The notes beneath the pieces are model-generated. The model made no database searches, was not told the origin of the DNA, and saw only the letters and a program-made list of their open reading frames with translations. A stretch of 7,381 nt of DNA from Verrucomicrobiota bacterium. Lineage in GTDB: Bacteria; Verrucomicrobiota; Verrucomicrobiia; Opitutales; Opitutaceae. The position numbers and the translations under genes were made by a program. The DNA lies in assembly GCA_023457035.1 (NCBI GenBank), contig JAEWNN010000115.1:1-7381 (forward strand), in the 5' to 3' direction. Below are positions 3,980-7,381 of this stretch, one piece after another (the stretch's first letter is position 1; each line of letters opens with the position of its first letter).

Positions 3980-5641
3980 GTGCTCCAGTACCTCCGCATC
4001 CGCAACCTCGCGCTGCTCGAAGCCGTCGAGCTGGAACTCGGCCCGGGTTTCACCGCCGTGACCGGCGAGACCGGCGCGGGCAAGAGCATCCTGCTCGGCG
4101 CGCTGCAACTGCTCGCCGGGGCGCGCGTCGACAAGACGGCGATCCGCCAGGGCGCGGCCGCGGCCGAGGTGGAGGCGTCGCTGTTCTTCCCGAATAATGC
4201 CGCGCTCGACGCCGTGCTGGACCGGTTGGATCTGCCGCGCTGCGAGGAGGGCGTGCTGTTGCTCAAGCGCACCGTGCCGCGCGACAAGGCGCCGCGCATC
4301 ACCGTGAACGGCGCGCTGGCGACGCTCGCGGCGCTGCAGGAGCTGGGCGAGCTCTGGATCGATTTCCACGGACCGGGCGAACCGCGCCGGTTGCTGAAAG
4401 CCGGTTGCCAGCTTGAGCTGCTCGACCTGTTCGCCGGCGACGGCGCGGCGCTGGAGCGCTACGGCGCCGCGTACCGAAAATGGCGCGACCTGCTCGGCGA
4501 GATGGAGCGGATCGCGCACGAGACGAAACTCTCGCCCGCGCAGGTCGAATACCTGCGCGGCGAGCTCGAGGGCATCGACGGCCTGGAGCTGAGCGAGGAG
4601 AGCGCCGAGGCGCTCGAACGCGATTTCCAGCGCATGAACAGTGCGCAGGAACTGCTGAACTCGGCGCGCGCCGTGGCCGACGGGCTCAGCGGCGACGACG
4701 GGCTGCTCGGGCGGATCGCGCCGCTGGTGCGCGAGGGGCGCGAGTTGGAGCAGCTCGATCCGTCGAGCAAGGCGCTGGTGGACCGGTTGGCGGCGCTGTC
4801 GTTCGAGGTCGAGGACCTCGGGCGGGAGTTCGAGTCGCTCGGCGGCGATTTTTCGTTCGAGCCGGAGCAGGTCGAGGCGCTCACGGAGAAGATGAATACC
4901 TGGCTCGACGCGAAGCGGAAGCACGGCGGCTCGGTCGCGGCGGTGCTCGCGGCGGCCGACGAGATGCGGCGGCGGCTCGCGGTGCAGGGCGACATCGCCG
5001 GCGCGATGGCGCGGCTGGAGAAGGAGAGCGCGGCGGCGAAGGCGGCGGCGCTGGCGCTTGCGCGCGACCTGCGCGCCGGCCGCGAGAAGGCGGCGCGCGA
5101 ACTGGCGAAGGCCGCGGCGAAGCGCATCGCGGAGCTCGGTTTCAAGAAGGCGGATTTCACCGTGCGGCTCACGACCGAGCCGGAGCTCGGGCCGACGGGC
5201 GACTGCGCATGCGAGTTCCTGTTCTCGCCGAACGTGGGCGAGGCGCCGTTGCCGCTGCACAAGATCGCATCCAGCGGCGAGCTCGCGCGCGTGATGCTCG
5301 CGCTCAAGACGATCCTGGCGGACCTGGACAACGTGCCGCTGCTGGTCTTCGACGAGGTCGACGCGAACGTGGGCGGCGAGATCGGCCGCATCGTGGGCGA
5401 GCGCATGGCCGGCATCGCGAAGAAGCACCAGGTGCTCTGCGTGACCCATCTGCCCCAGGTGGCGGCGCAGGCGGCGGGCCATCTCCTCGTCGAGAAGGAC
5501 CAGAGCGGCGAGCGCGCCGCGGTGACGATCCGCGCGATCCACGAGGAGAAGACGGAGCGCGTATCCGAACTTGCGCGCATGCTTGGCGACCGGACGGCGA
5601 AATCCGCGCGGCAGCACGCCGAGGAGTTGCTGCGCGGGTGA
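3980..5641 (+). CDS. recN: DNA repair protein RecN (SMC-like ATPase)
   Basis: RecN is a cytoplasmic SMC-like ATPase that acts early in recombinational repair of DNA double-strand breaks. From GTG 3980 it has 553 residues, the usual length. Domains: N-terminal ATPase half with Walker A GETGAGKS at 29-36; a long helical, Glu/Lys/Arg/Ala-rich coiled-coil region at about 150-390; and a C-terminal ATPase half with signature SSGELAR at 431-437, Walker B LLVFDE at 454-459 (catalytic E459) and switch histidine H490 in CVTHLPQ. The start is chosen because MLQYLRIRNLALLE is the typical RecN opening; TTG 3968 would add MRGG. One oddity: the Q-loop region, commonly DIHGQxEHQ, reads DFHGPGEPRR at residues 128-137, so the expected glutamine is missing. 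All other ATPase residues are intact, so this looks like a lineage variant rather than decay. Confidence 0.96.
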   Translation: MLQYLRIRNLALLEAVELELGPGFTAVTGETGAGKSILLGALQLLAGARVDKTAIRQGAAAAEVEASLFFPNNAALDAVLDRLDLPRCEEGVLLLKRTVPRDKAPRITVNGALATLAALQELGELWIDFHGPGEPRRLLKAGCQLELLDLFAGDGAALERYGAAYRKWRDLLGEMERIAHETKLSPAQVEYLRGELEGIDGLELSEESAEALERDFQRMNSAQELLNSARAVADGLSGDDGLLGRIAPLVREGRELEQLDPSSKALVDRLAALSFEVEDLGREFESLGGDFSFEPEQVEALTEKMNTWLDAKRKHGGSVAAVLAAADEMRRRLAVQGDIAGAMARLEKESAAAKAAALALARDLRAGREKAARELAKAAAKRIAELGFKKADFTVRLTTEPELGPTGDCACEFLFSPNVGEAPLPLHKIASSGELARVMLALKTILADLDNVPLLVFDEVDANVGGEIGRIVGERMAGIAKKHQVLCVTHLPQVAAQAAGHLLVEKDQSGERAAVTIRAIHEEKTERVSELARMLGDRTAKSARQHAEELLRG

Positions 5642-5775
5642 GCCGGATCGTGGCGAGGTGCTTCGGGCCCCGCGGAGCGACGCGGAGGAAGCAAGCACGC
5701 TGAATCGTAGCGGCGGGCGTGGCAGCGCCGCATGGGACCTGGATTGTGTCCGCCGGCCCGGTCTGAAGCACCGGG

Positions 5776-5798
5776 CCACGGGGAGCCGGGGCCCGTGG
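5776..5798. terminator. Hairpin between convergent genes, possible bidirectional terminator
   Basis: CCACGGG at 5776-5782 pairs perfectly with CCCGTGG at 5792-5798 around a 9-nt loop. With A5799 bulged, two more G-C pairs can extend the stem. It lies between the recN stop (5641) and the stop codon of the minus-strand glycosyltransferase (5812-5814), where a shared terminator is expected. There is no T-tract on either strand. The rest of 5642-5811 has only a weak 5-bp hairpin at 5670-5685. Confidence 0.4.
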
Positions 5799-5811
5799 AC
5801 CGGCTCGGCGC

Positions 5812-7311
5812 TCAGGGGGCCGGCGCGGGCGGCACGTAGGGTGACGCGCCGTCGTCGTCGGCGCGCCAGATGGTGAGGCCGTGGAAGGTGTCGACCTGCG
5901 TCCAGCGCCCGCCGAGCCGTTCGAGGGCGTCGGGATGCTCGAAGGGGAAGAGGATGGCGTAGAACGGGCGGCCGGAGGCGGCGATCACGGAGCGGATACG
6001 GGAGCGCTGGGGTGGGAAGAAGCAGTCCCACCGGACCAGCACGAAATCGGTGTGGTAGCGGAGGGCGCCGCTCACCTGCATGCAGGCGATGATGGCGTCG
6101 GCGGGGAGATTGGTGGAGGCCCAGCGCGCGGAGTAGTCGTAGGTCGCCTGCGCTCTCCGGCTCGAGTAGGCCCAGTGGGTGTAGCCGAAGTAGGTGCCGC
6201 AACCGACGGCGAGCGAGAGGCCGGCGAGGCCGACGGTGTGCAGCCAGCGATGTCTTGCGCAGAGCGCGCGTGCGCACCACAGGCCGGCGGCGATCAGCGC
6301 CGGGGCGGCGGGCAGGACGAAACGCAGATACCACCAGGTGTCGGCGGTGAACTGGTAGAAGGTGTAGAACCCGAAGAAGGCGAGGATCCACAGCGCCAAC
6401 GCGAGCGCCCGGGCGGGGTGGCGGCGGCCGAGCCACGGCAGGGCCGCCGCGAGGAGCGCGAGCGGGGTGAACAAGAGCGGGACGTAGACGAAATAGTGGC
6501 GCAGCGTGGCCGGGGCGTAGCCCCAGCCCATGAGCGTGCGGGCATCGCCGTAACCGTTGGACGACCACGAACCGTAGGCGGCGTGGTTGTACCAGAGCTG
6601 GATGGCGGCGAACGGGAGGCCGCCCAGGCCGAAGCCGAGCCAGCGGCGCCACGAGAGGCCCAGGACGACGGCGAGCGGCAGGATGAGCAGGATGTCGGTC
6701 GGGCGGATCAACACGGCGATCCCGTAGGCCGCGCCGGCGGCGACGGCCCACAGGGGGCGTTCGCGACTGCGCCAGGCGGCGAGCATCGCGGCCAGGCACC
6801 AGACGGTGGCCGGCACGTCGCTCATCGTCTGCGTGCCCATGAAGATGTAGACCGGGGAGGTGCCGAGGACGACCATGCCCGCCAGCGACCACCACGGATC
6901 GAAATCGAGGGTGCGCAGCAGCGCGTAGAGGAGCGCGACCCCGCCGAGCAGGTGGATCAGTGCCACGATGTTGGCGACATGGTCCCAGCCGACGAGCGCC
7001 CGGCCGGCGACCAGGAGGAGCGGAAGCCCGATGGGGTAGGTGAGGACGAGTCGCTCGGGATCGGTGTCGGGGCGGGTCCCGAGCTGGGCGTAGAAGAAAG
7101 CGAGGTGGTCGCTCGGGGGCAGGCCGGGGATGGTGCGGGCGGGAAGCCAGAGTTGGCCGGTGGCGAGGGCCTTGGCCTGGTTGAGGTACCCCGACGAATC
7201 CGAGCCGCCCGCGCCTGCGCCGGTGAGCAGCGAGCCGAGTATGCCGTAACCGGACAGCAGGAGGATCAGCCAGAAGACCGGACGTTGCCAGACGGGAGCG
7301 TGGGAGGGCAT
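5812..7311 (-). CDS. Multi-pass membrane GT-C glycosyltransferase (ArnT/PMT-like, glycosyltransferase family 39 type)
   Basis: This is an integral inner-membrane protein likely to transfer a sugar from a polyprenyl-phosphate donor to an envelope acceptor; donor and acceptor cannot be read from sequence. From ATG 7311 it has 499 residues; a GTG at 7344 would add 11 and neither start has a clear ribosome site. The first membrane segment is at about 11-31. The first external loop contains GSDSSGY with D38, matching the acidic motif that GT-C enzymes use for catalysis, then TYPIGLPLLL. Further helices contain typical family words (GTQTMSDVPA, LIRPTDILLILP, FTPLALLAAALPW), with about ten segments in all. 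The last 130 or so residues form a soluble, probably periplasmic domain (ARWASTNLPADAIIACM onwards). It converges with recN and has no visible partners, since its upstream side reaches the window edge after 70 bp of GC-rich sequence. Confidence 0.85.
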   Translation of the reverse strand: MPSHAPVWQRPVFWLILLLSGYGILGSLLTGAGAGGSDSSGYLNQAKALATGQLWLPARTIPGLPPSDHLAFFYAQLGTRPDTDPERLVLTYPIGLPLLLVAGRALVGWDHVANIVALIHLLGGVALLYALLRTLDFDPWWSLAGMVVLGTSPVYIFMGTQTMSDVPATVWCLAAMLAAWRSRERPLWAVAAGAAYGIAVLIRPTDILLILPLAVVLGLSWRRWLGFGLGGLPFAAIQLWYNHAAYGSWSSNGYGDARTLMGWGYAPATLRHYFVYVPLLFTPLALLAAALPWLGRRHPARALALALWILAFFGFYTFYQFTADTWWYLRFVLPAAPALIAAGLWCARALCARHRWLHTVGLAGLSLAVGCGTYFGYTHWAYSSRRAQATYDYSARWASTNLPADAIIACMQVSGALRYHTDFVLVRWDCFFPPQRSRIRSVIAASGRPFYAILFPFEHPDALERLGGRWTQVDTFHGLTIWRADDDGASPYVPPAPAP

Positions 7312-7381
7312 CGGGAGGAGAGGGTCAGGGCGCGGTTGTGGCACCGGGCGGCGGTGGCGGTGGGCCTGCGGTGGCGGGCCC

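Noticed and set aside
3842..6895. Minus-strand open frame of 1017 codons
   Set aside because: It is a shadow spanning recN antisense and the glycosyltransferase in the wrong frame, with Arg/His/Leu-rich low-complexity translation and no motifs.
7345..7381. GGTGGC-rich end of the window as a repeat or promoter
   Set aside because: It is too short and only compositionally biased, and no promoter for the minus-strand gene can be recognised before the window ends.

Overview
The window is GC-rich bacterial chromosome (about 75% G+C in a sampled stretch of recN) with housekeeping genes, no phage or plasmid functions, and long intergenic spaces full of short palindromic and tandem repeats. The RecN variant, the lack of clear Shine-Dalgarno sites and the style of repeats suggest Verrucomicrobiota, perhaps an Opitutaceae relative. 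That placement is inference from remembered patterns, not a search result.

Layout from left to right. (1) Positions 2-283 are the C-terminal helix-turn-helix end of an AraC-family regulator whose start lies outside the window. (2) Positions 348-402 hold a palindromic repeat. (3) Positions 423-1541 encode an RlmN-family radical SAM rRNA methyltransferase. (4) Positions 1542-2341 are about 800 bp without a convincing gene. They hold a 7-bp tandem array, a GC-rich hairpin segment, a CACAGAG inverted-repeat element, a 133-bp MITE-like palindromic element (1968-2100), a compound hairpin and a partial copy of the palindrome core. (5) Positions 2342-2917 encode a Nudix hydrolase of the ADP-ribose pyrophosphatase type. 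Its last codons merge into a second 7-bp-phased array. (6) Positions 3015-3918 are a segment bounded by inverted 25-bp repeat copies (23/25 identical). It contains a mirror-symmetric CACGGAT palindrome and a small gene of lower GC (3373-3780) that resembles short MreB-like proteins. (7) Positions 3980-5641 encode RecN. (8) On the minus strand, 7311-5812 encodes a multi-pass GT-C (ArnT/PMT-like) glycosyltransferase, convergent with recN, with a hairpin between the two.

The genes do not form an obvious operon or pathway: each is separated by more than 130 bp. They cover transcription control, ribosome modification, nucleotide-sugar clean-up, DNA double-strand-break repair and envelope glycosylation. 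The most interesting material is intergenic. At least five distinct short-repeat families are packed into the spacers, several as near-perfect mirror palindromes. One has an arm-mismatch pattern suggesting an RNA hairpin read from the minus strand. I did not find a defence system, CRISPR array, biosynthetic cluster or RNA gene.
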